NCBI GenBank assembly: GCA_002778195.1
Contig: PCDI01000014.1
Coordinates: 576,897-640,896, forward strand
DNA: 64,000 nucleotides
Direction: 5' to 3'
From: Raffaelea ambrosiae
Lineage: Eukaryota > Ascomycota > Sordariomycetes > Ophiostomatales > Ophiostomataceae
The notes under the pieces were generated by a model. That model saw only the letters and a program-made list of their open reading frames with translations, was not told where the DNA came from and did not search any database. The position numbers and the translations under genes were made by a program. The stretch's first letter is position 1; each line of letters starts with the position of its first letter. Below, in pieces: positions 50,975 to 61,859 of this stretch.

Positions 50975-53191
50975 GGACAAGGGAACGGAAAGAATCAAAC
51001 GTGAATCAAAACACACAAATATATATATACAAACGGATGAAATACGGGTGTGGAGCATATGTTTGTTCTCGGCGAGGCCGCAACTTTTGTGTGCCTGTAC
51101 ACGAGCATAGTTTCATTGGGAGGGGTGGTTTATTTGAGACGCCTTGGTTTTCTGATTGCATCTTTTTTGTACCTTTTTGGACTGGAGAAAGTTCAGTCGA
51201 GAATATGGCTTTATCAACCTGGGCAACTACGCTGTAAACGCAAAGACAGAAACAGCCAAACCAAAAGCGAGCCAGCAAACGACTTGGGACATGGTATGAA
51301 CGCGAGATATGGCCGCCTGGGAAAGAGTGGGGCTTGCTCTCTCAAAGACAGAACAGGAAAGAAATGGGAAGAAGGAAGGAGCGAATGGTCGGAGGCACAA
51401 AGGACAAGACAAAAATGAAAATAAATTTAAAATTTAAAAATTTAAAAAAAAAATGACACATTCTTCAGACCAAACCCACACTCAAACATCAACATGCACA
51501 GGTCTTGCTCTTCATCCCCCCTCCGGTTCTTGCAAACAGGATTTCTCACTCGCCGCTGGTGCTGCACGGACATGTCTCGCATTTCTTGTGTACGAACGTG
51601 CTGGAGAGCGGGAGATCGCATCATCTCGAATAGAAGGTCGGCAGACTGCAAACAGCAAGCTGGATGCTAAAGACATCGCCAACGAGAAGCTTCAAACAGT
51701 GGCGCTGAGACAAACCGACTTCGGATTGTGCCAGACACCGGTCTTGTGTCGCATGGCGTTCGTTCGATACGGCGTGCCACAAGACAACTCCCGAACAAGA
51801 CTTGGCCAAGACGATTCTAGCCCGTAACGATGTGCAAGACCAAAAAAAATAAAAAAAATAAGAAAAGCCTTAAGATTGAAGATGGTGACAAATGAAGACA
51901 TCGCACACATGCATACATACTGCTGCTCTGTCAGCTCTGTCTTCCTGTCTTTCTGCGTGTGTTTGTACAACCTGTCAGCCAGTTTTCCCCTGCGTTAGCT
52001 GGACTTCTGACCAGAAGCTGTGCGACAGGACAAACTCTCGTCAGGATAAAGGGCGATGCACGGAAGCAAGCTGTTCAAGCAAGAGAGAAATGTCGGCTTC
52101 CTTTAGAATGCCGTCAATCAGTCTGTCTTCTTCCTGGGACTCACCTTACTGGGAGCCATGCTTCGGCCCATGCTTCCGAAGAGCTCCATCGACAGCCTCA
52201 TTTCTCGGCAGCTCGCTTAAGCGAGACAACAAGAACAACACAAACTAAAAAAAAAAAGGCAAAAAATTCTTGCTTTTGTCACACGTTTTCGCACGCCTTC
52301 TCCTGTCTCTTGGTCACGTAAGACCCCATCTTCACACAGTCGTATTTGTCTAAAAGTCGACCCAGGCACCGACTGGCCCTTAGGCTTGCATATTCCCATG
52401 TCCGTTTTTTTTTTTTTGCTTTTCAGCTGGAAGCCAAGCTCGATTGAGTCAAGGCCTGGTCACACAACTCCAAGCCGCCATGTCTCCTTTAATTTACTCG
52501 TCTCTTGAGTTGCCAGCTCTGTTGCGGGGATTTTCCTCCTATCGTCTGTCCGTCAGAGACGACTCCTCTCCACAAAAGCCTGGCAGATGGCCTGGGGAGA
52601 CGACATTAGAAGAAATGAATGACGGAAGACAGGCGGAGAAACTCCAGATCGAATTCCCGGCCAGTTTCTTGCAGGGCAACTCTATTCGAATCGGCGTGAC
52701 ACATCGACAGACCATGTCTGTTCCGGCTTGGACCGAAATGGCCATCAACGGAGAAAGAGAGACCAGATCAAAACGCAGCAAGATGAGACTTTGTCTCTGT
52801 AACCCTCATTTTTTTTTTGGCGTGGCCCAGGCCAGCAAGTCCGGTTTCCTGTTTCTCTTTGCCTTTCTTGTCTCTCCACACACGTTATGCTGGTCCTTGT
52901 TTTCTTCCCCAGCTCTTGCTCGCTCGCGGCAGATGCAAGGTAGCAGAACAAGCGACGGGCCTTGGCTGTACATGCCTTCTGGATAGCATTTGCGTTGCTT
53001 GTTGATAATTTTTGCATATATGTCGCGTCTTCCCTTCCCTCTCGAGTGGTCTCGTCTTGTTCTTCACTCACCAGTTGGTGCTGATATCACCGACAATTAC
53101 CTTCGTTTATTTTTGTCTTTGTCGTCGTCTTTATCCAACAACCGTTTTTTTTTCAAATTTGCCCAAACACACAGACATCTCTGCAACCAGT
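50975..53191. other. 2.2 kb spacer, AT-rich in places
   Basis: The part from 51410 to 51450 is very A/T-rich (AAAATTTAAAATTTAAAAATTTAAA-like), next to 3' flank sequence of the 317-residue gene. T-rich runs lie at 52401-52410 and 53140-53160. The last 100 bases look like a pyrimidine-rich leader. No coding signal was seen. Confidence 0.5.
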
Positions 53192-56100
53192 ATGAGGTCT
53201 CTTGTTTCGTGGATATGGGGCGCTGGCGTTCTGGCTGGCTCTGTCGCAGCCACAGCCGACCTCCTCTTCTACCAGGACATGACCTATGTCGAGTACAAGC
53301 AAGCCACCGAAGTGCTGAATTATACAGGTGGGTTCTCTATTTTGATTTTGAGTTTTCTGTCTTTTGATTCTTCTGTGATTCTTCTTTGCTTCTTCTTTGC
53401 TTCTTCTTTGATTCTTCTTTCTATCCTTTCGTTTCTTCTTCTTCTTGTGTCTTCCGCGTTTCTCCACACAACTTTCTTCCTCCTCTCTGTCCTGGCCAAG
53501 CCACGGATCGCTAACACCCCCCAGCCCACATTGCTTCTCCCTCTGAGTGGAATGCCATGACGCCGGACGACTTTGCCAAGTACAAGGCCATCATCGTCCC
53601 GGACCCCTTCTGTGGAAGGCTGGAGCGCATCCAGTTCCTGGAAGACACCAAGCAGGCCTGGTCGCCCGCGGTCTCGGGCAACATGATTGTCATTGGCACC
53701 GACACCACCTACCACTCCTACTCGTGGCCTGGCGCCACCGCCCTGATCAACGACGGCATCCGGTTTGCCGCCAGCAGCACAAACGGCACAGGCCTCTACT
53801 TGGCCCTCTCCTGCTACTACAACTCGTATGCCGAGACCACCATTGACGCCCTCTCGCCCTTTGGCACGTTTGTCGCCCGCGGCCAGCTGCCCTGCCTCAA
53901 CAACGCGCATGTCGTGGCCACGGCGCCGGCCCTGCAGACGATTAGTGACAGCAACCTTAGCAACTGGTCCTGCACGGCCCACGAGCTGCTGGCGGAATAT
54001 CCCACCATCGGCGGTGGCGCTTTCGAGGCCGTGGCCGTCTTGACGGACATCACCACGGGTGCCGGCGTGCAGTCGTTTGCCGACGGCTCCGAGGGCATTC
54101 CGTATGTCATTGCGCGCGGCGCCACGCCGCTGGGCTGCGGCAACGGCGCCGTGGATTATGCGCACGGCGAAGAGTGTGATGCTGGGCCGGCCAACGGCCA
54201 GCCGGGCACTCTCTGCACGACGTCGTGCAAGTGTCGCTATGGACTGGCGGCACCGCGCGGCCCCTGTGCTTCGGCATCGTCCCTCTCTTCTTCTGCCTCA
54301 CACGCAGTATCCACTCCCGCCGTATCCATCCGGTCGGCCACGCTCTTGGCGAGCGTGAGCCCGGGAGGGCCCATTGTTTCTGTTGGAGCGTCTGTTGGGG
54401 CCTCTGCAGGTGCCTCTGTCGGCGCATCGAGTGCCCCTGGGGGCTTGTCTGTTGGGACCGGAGGTGTATCTGCGGGCGTGTCTGCCACGGGATTGCTCGG
54501 GGACTCAGTGGGTGGTTCTGTTGGTACTTCGGTCGGTGTGTCAGTCGCAGACCTCTCTGCAGCAACAACGGCAGGTGGAAGTACGGGAAGTACACCGCCC
54601 GTCATCTGGAGCACGTCAGGGTCCGTCTTTCTCAGCCATCCGACGACCATCACGTGGAGAAGCAGTGCCAATGCTTCGGCCAGTTCAGACAGCAGTGCGT
54701 CAGCTCCGACCGTGACTGGGCCGTCTACCACAGGGGGTTCCGGCAGTAGCAGCGTGCCCACGACAACAATCACGAGCACCATCAGGAGCACCGTGACCCG
54801 GACGACAATAGAGTCGTGGACGGGATCATCCAGCAGCAGTCTGTCAATTTCGTCAACCAGGACCAATGGAACTTCATCCATCACACCGTCTGATACGACA
54901 TCTGGCACGTCCACATCTAGAACACCATACTCGACACCGTCCTCGACGTCCTCTCTCAATGGAAGCGCCAGCACAAGTGGGAGCACATCCAGCGAGAGCA
55001 CGCATAGTGGGATCACACCAAGTGGTTCGTCTTCTGTGCCGTGCTCGTTGTCTTCATCCCCAGCCGGCCCTGCTTCGATGACCAACTACGGAATGACGAC
55101 TACATCGTTGATCTCTTCCATCTCTTCGTCTACAGCACCGAACAATACAAGGAGCAGCTCGTCTTCGAGTTCTTTGGCGCCGACTTCCTCATCTTCACTA
55201 AGGTCGTCTTCGTCAGCAATGTATCCCAATTCTTCCAGTTCGCTAACGTCTGCGTCTTCTCATTCTGTATCCATTGTATCATCTTCATCCGGGTCGTTGA
55301 CTGCCCCGACTTCTTCATCTCCTCAATCTGGAGCGACTTCTTTTTCATCTTTAGGGTCCACTTCTTCTTCTTCAGCCAATGTTTCCTCCTCGTCTTCTTT
55401 GCCCTATCCTTCTTCGGCACCAATTACATCTTCGTTTTCTTTGAATTCTTCTTCTCTGCCTATTTCATCTTCTTCCCTGCTCCCATCCCCGTCCCCATCC
55501 TCTGCTTCTGCTTCCCAGTCCTTTTCTATTTCAGCAAATACCACAGCCCCGATATCCAGCATGCCAAGTTCGAGTTCTACCCCATCCACGACGTCCTTCA
55601 CGGTACCGTTATCTTCGAGCAGTTTCACAGCACCGGGTTCGTCGTCGATGGATTTTAACTCCTCGGCGAGCATAACCATTCCGACATACCCGACAACACA
55701 GCCAAGCAGCGCGTCGTCTTCTTCGTCGGCGTTGACTTCCCCTACGGCTTCGTCGTCCTCGGCTTCACCCTCGGTTTCATCGAGCACCTGTACAAACTCG
55801 TCCTCGATGACTTCGTTTACTTCTTCTGGGTCAGCATCACAAAAGCCAACATCTCTGTCTTCATCCACAAGCGGGTCTTCTGGCAGCTGGAACGCGACGA
55901 CACCGTCGGCTTCTTCATCGACTTGGTACAACTCGACGACTGTGTCGACATCTAGTCTATCTCCATCTACATCTACATCGGCATCGGCATCGGCATCGGC
56001 ATCCTCAGCGTTGTCTACAGACCTCACTTCTTCGACGGTTCCGACGTCTTCTGCATCTTTAAATTCCTCGACAGTGTCCACGCCTTCGACTTCCTCAGTC

Positions 56101-57599
56101 GTGTCTCCGTCATCGTCAACAGCTTTGCCGTCTCTGACGTCTTCGGGCTCTTCAGTGTCCCAGCCACACTCGACATTCCCATCGTCCACCGAGTCGACAT
56201 CCTCTGCGTTTTCCAATTCTTCCACATCGTCGTCAACAGTACCCTCAACGTCGTCTTCGTCGGTGTCCTTTACTGAACCCACTTCATCGACTGTGTCAAC
56301 ATCGTCGGGGTACAAGAACTCCTCTTCAGTGTTCTCGACGCCATCCCCTACGATGTCCTCCGCAGGCTCTTCGCTAGCTCCTGCATCTTCGTCGTCTGCG
56401 TCAGTGACCTCTTCAGAATCATCAGCGTCGCCTGGTTCTTCCATTGCACCAACATCATCGATCCTGTCGGCGTCTTCGTTGTCTCAGAACTCTTCGACAG
56501 CATCTTACACATCCTCGACGGCGTCATTTTCAGGATCGTCAATATCTCCGTCTGTCTCTGTGTCGTCTACAGCATCTACATCTCCAACGTCTTCGGGCTC
56601 CTGGACGACTCCGGCACCATCTGAATCTCCGTCAAATTCCATGAACACGACCATGCCTGTTTCAACTTCTTCGGGACCCACTTCTTCAGGACCAACTTCA
56701 TCGTCGTTGTCGTCCAAAACAAGCTCGGCTTTGGCAAATACAACATCGTATGATCCGTCGACTGCCTCGTCCACATCTTCAGCTTCAGCAACATCCTCCG
56801 CGCCGACGTCGTCCAGCGGGGTGATTTCACCTTCTTCGTCCTGGGTCAGCTCGTCTCCAACGTCAGTTGTCTCAACGTCAGCAGTGTCCTCGTCCTTCTC
56901 CTCGTCCGTATCGACGATTACGTCCACCAGTTCCCACACCATTGGTCCTGTGACATCTCCGCCCGTGACCAGTTCATCAAGCAGCTCAGCCCGGCCGACC
57001 AGTAGTGTGTGCAGCTCCTACAGACCCATCGAGGTAATCATCATCGTGGACATTGTGGAGATTTGTCCGGACAGTGATGGTAAGTCATGTCCCGATATCC
57101 CCGATATCAAGGGAGTGGTGGCCAGCAGACACTAACAAAGAGGCAGCCACCACAACAATTACAAGCAAGGTTGAAACCAGTACACGGTTTGTCTGTGCCA
57201 CGGAGACCACAACGCTGCCGTGCTACGGATACGGATGTGTAAGTGCTACCGAGAAAAGGATCGTCTCGAGGCTCCTGGGTTCAGCAAGTAACTAACAGTC
57301 AGCAGAATGACGAAGCCGGTGGTTCCAGTGGCCACCATTGGCATCATGGAGGTCACGGACACAACCGCCCGGGTCCCGGAGGCAAGGAGCATGCCGAGGA
57401 GCTGGCCGGGGATGACGTCGTTGAGACGGTGTACTCGACGCGTGTGGTGGAAACGCGGACTGGGAGCGGTGACGGCACACCGACAGGCATACCGCTTGCG
57501 AAGAAGGAAGCGCGTGCCACGTCGGCAGCGGTCGGTAGGAGAGTCCCGGCAATAGTGGCAGTGGCTGCCTGGGTCGTGGCAGCTATGATGGTCATCTGA
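53192..57599 (+). CDS. Ser/Thr-rich GPI-type cell-surface protein with N-terminal globular domain
   Basis: Four exons, 53192-53327, 53525-57079, 57147-57238 and 57306-57599, join in phase and give 1358 residues. The start encodes a signal peptide, MRSLVSWIWGAGVLAGSVAA. Residues 24-250 form a globular domain (YQDMTYVEYKQATEVLNYT … IVIGTDTTYHSYSWPGA). It is followed by a small Cys module with CGNGAVDYAHGEECDAG and C..C..CKC (from residue 250), matching the CGNG…GEECDdG pattern of secreted surface modules. Residues 290-1200 are a Ser/Thr/Pro region likely to be heavily O-glycosylated and to span the cell wall. Two small Cys-containing exons (VCSSYRPIEV…EICPDSD and FVCATETTTLPCYGYGC) follow. The C-terminus, a Gly/His-rich stretch and then the hydrophobic tail VPAIVAVAAWVVAAMMVI, is a GPI-attachment signal. 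The last acceptor may use either of two in-frame CAGs three bases apart. Adhesin or wall role is inferred. Confidence 0.85.
53328..53524 (+). repeat. Short pyrimidine-rich tandem repeats within intron 1
   Basis: The 197-base intron repeats TTTGATTCTTC and TTTGCTTCTTC units at 11-13 base spacing between about 53355 and 53445. It is a third case in the window of expanded repeats within an intron. Confidence 0.75.
54280..56990 (+). repeat. Low-complexity Ser/Thr coding region
   Basis: About 2.7 kb of TCx, ACx and AGx codons code the Ser/Thr region of the surface protein. Other frames are open over long stretches (a Phe-rich plus frame at 55041-55658, and acidic minus frames at 55404-56444 and 56505-56942) because this composition lacks stops. 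There are local perfect repeats such as GCATCG units at 55977-56000. Confidence 0.8.
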
Positions 57600-59391
57600 G
57601 AAAGGAGGCCTGTATATCTGCTTGTCGAGACCGTTGAATACCTTGACATTCGCCTCTTGTATTATCAACTTTCTTGTCACTTTTCGAATTTCTCCACCTT
57701 TGTCTGGGTAGAAAGATCGACTTGCGTATCAGCAACGGAAAAGACAATCCGACATTGATTCGCAATGGAAAAGGGGGACATTTCGACACTCTGGCATTTG
57801 AATCTCCTGAGCCGTAGAATCTAGGCCCGTGGCATCCATGTGGAAGTCAATCAATCCCGTGGAGAACGTTTGGCATCCAAGCAGGCCTCCACGCGTCCCG
57901 GGAGAAGACCATGTATTACTGTGCAAAAATCTGCGGCTGACGGCCAAAGGCTTCGGGCTGGCGGCACTTGGATTCGCATCTTCACGTGAAAGGGGTGAGA
58001 CACGCCAATAAGGAAAGAACGAGCTTGGCCCAGCGGTGTGCCTGCCTGCCCAGCCGGTGTGTCCTTGACAGAGAGGGAGAAGGAGCGATGGACACGACCC
58101 ACTATTGGGGACTTGCTCTTGCCTCGTTTTCTCGTGTCTCTCCTGAATGTGAAGGGAGGCCCTTTTTGTGTGTCTTTTCTCATCTCTGGCCTTTTCTGCT
58201 TCTTCCACATTCTCCTCTCCTTTTTTTTCGGCTTCACGTCTTTTCTGGCCACCTCTCCCAACATCCTGCGCCAATCCTCAGCACCGGGTCAGCACCCCAC
58301 CACGCTTGCACCCTCGCGCCAGAACTGCGCTCCCGCCGTCCCGTTTCCGTCTCCTTTTTTTTTGCCTCGCTCCATTAGTTGGCCGTTGCTTTCTGGTGTT
58401 TCCCCTATTCGGGGGCCCTGGTTCGAGGCCTTCCTTCTACGGCCTCTTTGTCTGAGCGACCAACTCGCCATAACGGTGCCGGGCCAGGCTTGCAGCCGCT
58501 GGGCGCCCAGCGCCCTCCAGAACTGCCCCCAGCCACCCATCCCTCGACAGGTCGCCAACGGCGCCGACGGCGTTCGCCTCGCACCCCTCGCAAAGCGTGT
58601 TAGCGGGACACCGTACTCGTCTCGTTTGGCCCCCCACCCCACTTGGCGGCGATCACGTGCTCGAGGCTCAGGGAGCCCAAGCCGGCCCAGAGGGCAAAAA
58701 AAGAGCGCCCACCACCCCCTGGCCAGCGACGACTTGCCAGGCAACACCAAAAAAAGAGACAGAAAACCACAAAGAGAAAAAGAGAGACAACCACTCCTCC
58801 TAGCCAGGCCAGCCAAAAAAAAAAAATTAACGGGGGAGAGAGCCACAATTAATTCACACGCACACACGCTCTGCGCTGCTGCTCCACGTCTCCCTCCCAA
58901 TCCTCCACGTCGTCCTTTCTCTGCGAAACGTGCTCTCGCTCGCCGGTCTTCTCTTGCTCTGGCCTCGCGTGCATCTTCTCTTCTGCCAACGTCGACAAGA
59001 AGCAATCGATTTTGGGCTATAGTTTGTCGGCAGTCACCCCTCCCTCCCCTTTCTTGATTTTCTCTCTGTGTCTTGCTTTTTTTTTTTTTTTGCTCTTTTC
59101 TTTTCCTTTGCAAGCGACAACTCTTTCCTCCCTGAATCGGCTTTCCATTTTCCTCTTTGCCTCGTCTACTTTACCTCTTTTTGTCTTTCTGCTCTTTTTC
59201 TTTCCCCATTTCTTCTTGACGACCATCCCCCCCCCTTTTTTTTTCTACCCTCATCTCGAATTCAAATCCTTCGGCCTCGATTCGAAACCCGACCTACCTC
59301 GGCCTCGACTGGTGCACGACTGGCGCATTACCTGTCTTGTACGACAACTCCTTCTCGACTTCTCCCCAACTTCTCCCCCTCTCCTCCCCCA
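57600..59391. other. 1.8 kb spacer ending in the long pyrimidine-rich leader of the GOLPH3 gene
   Basis: From about 58120 to 58450 and again from 59040 to 59390 the plus strand is T/C-rich with poly-T runs (59077-59091). This is the typical leader look, and it stops at the ATG at 59392. A purine-rich patch lies between (58680-58860). No coding frame is supported. A CCCTATTCGGGGGCCC patch near 58404 was noted without meaning. Confidence 0.5.
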
Positions 59392-60995
59392 ATGTCCACG
59401 ACCACGACGACGTCGGGCCTGACCCGGCGAAGAGGCGGCGGCGGTGCTGGCAGCAGCGCAGCGGGCGGCGCATCCGGGGGCTCGCCCACCAACGGCGACA
59501 GCTTGGACGGCAGCAGCAGGGACAACGGCCCGGAGACGAGCTACGAGCAGGGCGACAACGGACACAAGATTGCGTTTGACCCGCGCGATCTGAGCGAGAG
59601 CGCCGAGCGGAGCAAGCAGCCGAAGCTGACGCTGATGGAAGAGGTTTTGTTGCTGGGCTTGAAAGACAAGCAGGTGAGTTTGTTTGGCTGGGCATTGCGT
59701 CTTTCTTTCACTTGTTCTTTTTCGCTCGTTTGCCATTTGTCCTTTCGGTTGCTCTCGCGATTCTTGGATTCTCGATTCTTTGATTCCCGAGTCTCGAGTC
59801 TCGATTCTCAGCTCTAGTTTCCTGTTATGTGTCGATGATTGTTTGATTCTTCTGGTTCCCTGGTCAGGCCCCCTGGATTGGTCCCTTTGTGGTCCCTGGG
59901 TTGGTCCCTGATTATCTGTTTCTTCATTTCTGTTTCCATTCCCTTTCCTCTGTTTCTGTCCCCATGTTTTCGTGCTCTGCTCATTTCCGCTCTCGGACCT
60001 ACCTCCTTTGTTTCTTCCATTGTTTCTACTTCCCAATTGCTCGTGTTCTTGTGCACACCTCCTAACTTTCCCCCCCCCTCTCTCTCTCACCAGGGCTACC
60101 TCTCCTTCTGGAACGACAACATCTCCTATGCTCTCCGAGGCTGCATCGTCCTCGAACTCGCCTTCCGCGGCCGCATCAGCATGCAAAAGGACCCTTCGCG
60201 CCGCCGCTTCCCGCTCGCCGACCGCGTCATCGAAGTCATTGACGAGACCCTGACCGGCGAGGTCCTCCTGGACGAGGCGCTCAAGATGATGAAGGCCAGC
60301 GAGAAGATGAGCGTCAGCGCCTGGATCGACCTGATGAGCGGCGAGACGTGGAACCTGATGAAGATCGGCTACCAGCTCAAGCAGGTGCGCGAGCGCCTGG
60401 CCAAGGGCCTGGTCGACAAGGGCATCCTGCGCACCGAAAAGCGCAACTTTTTGCTGTTCGACATGGCCACCCACCCGGTCGCCGACGGCGGTGCGAAGGA
60501 GGAAATCCGCCGCCGCGTGCGCAACGTCCTGACCCAGCGCACCGTCGTGCTGCCGTCGTCCCAGTTCCTGCCCGAGAACCTCGAGTTCCGCTACCTGCGC
60601 ACCATCACCATGGTGTGCGCCGCCTATGCCGCCAACGTGCTGGAGAACGCGCTGAGCACCCTGGGACACGAGGCCCGCGAGCGCGCCTTTGCGCAGACCG
60701 ACGAGCTGCTGGCCGAGTACAGCCAGTTTCCCTTTGGGCGCAAGGCCACGAGCAACGGCATCGGTGCCAACCTGCCGCAAGTGGTATCAGAGGTGGGTGA
60801 CTCTTGCCGAATTTGGGCAGATATCTGGCAGATATCCAGTCCCTTTGGTCCCTTTGGTCCTTTTGGCCCCTTTGCGTATATAGATAGTGCTAACATACAC
60901 ACCAGGAGATCAACAAGGCCAAGGACAAGGAGCTGCAGCTCGAGGTCGTGGCAGCATGCCTTAACGTGTTCACGCGTCTCGACTCAATCCTGTAA
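59392..60995 (+). CDS. VPS74: GOLPH3 / Vps74 family Golgi phosphoprotein
   Basis: Three exons, 59392-59673, 60094-60792 and 60906-60995, each keep phase 0 and give 356 residues. Donors are GTGAGT and GTGGGT, and acceptors are CACCAG and CACCAG. Vps74/GOLPH3 binds PI4P on the Golgi and retains glycosyltransferases in COPI vesicles. Matching features are LTLMEEVLLLGLKDKQGYLSFWND at the start of the domain, CIVLELAFRGRI, the PI4P-pocket helix ETWNLMKIGYQLKQVRERLAKGLVDKGIL, NFLLFDMATHP, and the C-terminal EVVAACLNVFTRLDSIL. The N-terminal 60 residues are a Gly/Ser/Thr-rich disordered tail with RRR, as in the family. Intron 1 is 420 bases, long for this window, with CTCGATTCTTTGATTC-like repeats around 59755-59815. 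Confidence 0.93.
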
Positions 60996-61859
60996 ATGGT
61001 AAATGGCTTACAGACGACAACCCGCCATTCCTCCTCCGCCGACCACAACTACCTTTTTTTTCTACGATGATGAGAACATGAAGAGCATTTCATTTGCAGT
61101 TGGGAGCCGAGAACCGAGAACTGAGAACTGAGAACCGGGAACCGGGAACCGGGACGGACGGCGAAAGTGTGTTTGAGAGAAGTGGCAGCGCCAGTGTCCG
61201 TATGGATAGAGGAAGACGAGGGATAAACAATGCACGTGGGGGAAAATACGGTGGGAATCAATGCTCGGGAGAAGGCGGCTACTCTTTGGGTTTGTTTCTG
61301 CGTGTGTATGTGTGTATGTGTGTATGTGTGTTTGGGTGTGTTTGTGCGTATCCTAAACAAGGAAATCACGGAAAGGAGGACACGGAAACCTATGTTGTTT
61401 GTTTCGCTTTTTTTCGCTTTTTTTTCTTTCTTTTTTCTTTTACATGGTCTTCTTGTCTCTTTGTTTCTTTTTTTTGGAAAGGAAAATAACCCACAAATGG
61501 ACACGGCGTTTTGTTTTCTTACTATTCTGTCTGCTGTTATTTGTTTTTCCTTTTTCCTTTTTCCTCTCGCGTCTGCGTCTTCCTCCTTTGGCTTATATTC
61601 GAGTCTGTCCGCCCTTTTGCCATTCTTAATAGAGAGGAAACCCAATTTACACGAAAAGCTCTTTGACAATTCACATTGTCTCGTCTTTTGTCGTCTTTTG
61701 TCCTGTCACAAAATGTATCACGATGTCTATTTAGTGAAATCATATGAATACCAATCAATTCCAGAGACTTTAAGATGCTTAAACAACGCCTAGTAAATGC
61801 AATAGTATGAGAGAAGCCTCTATGTACTCTCACTCCTTTCGTCTCTCTCTCTCTCCACC
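60996..61859. other. 3'-to-3' spacer between GOLPH3 and SURF6
   Basis: The interval has an eight-base tandem repeat at 61109-61154, a TGTGTATG run at about 61298-61345, and T-rich runs near 61405-61480. It should hold both polyadenylation regions. The open frames crossing it are T-rich and Phe/Leu-rich and have no coding bias. Confidence 0.5.
61109..61154 (+). repeat. Octamer tandem repeat downstream of GOLPH3
   Basis: GAGAACCG, GAGAACTG and GGAACCGG-like octamers recur about six times without interruption, in the 3' flank of the GOLPH3 gene. Confidence 0.85.

Noticed and set aside
55041..56942. Phe-rich plus frame and acidic minus frames over the Ser/Thr region of the surface protein
   Set aside because: They are shadows of the TCx/ACx/GTx codon composition, without starts in good context or independent bias.
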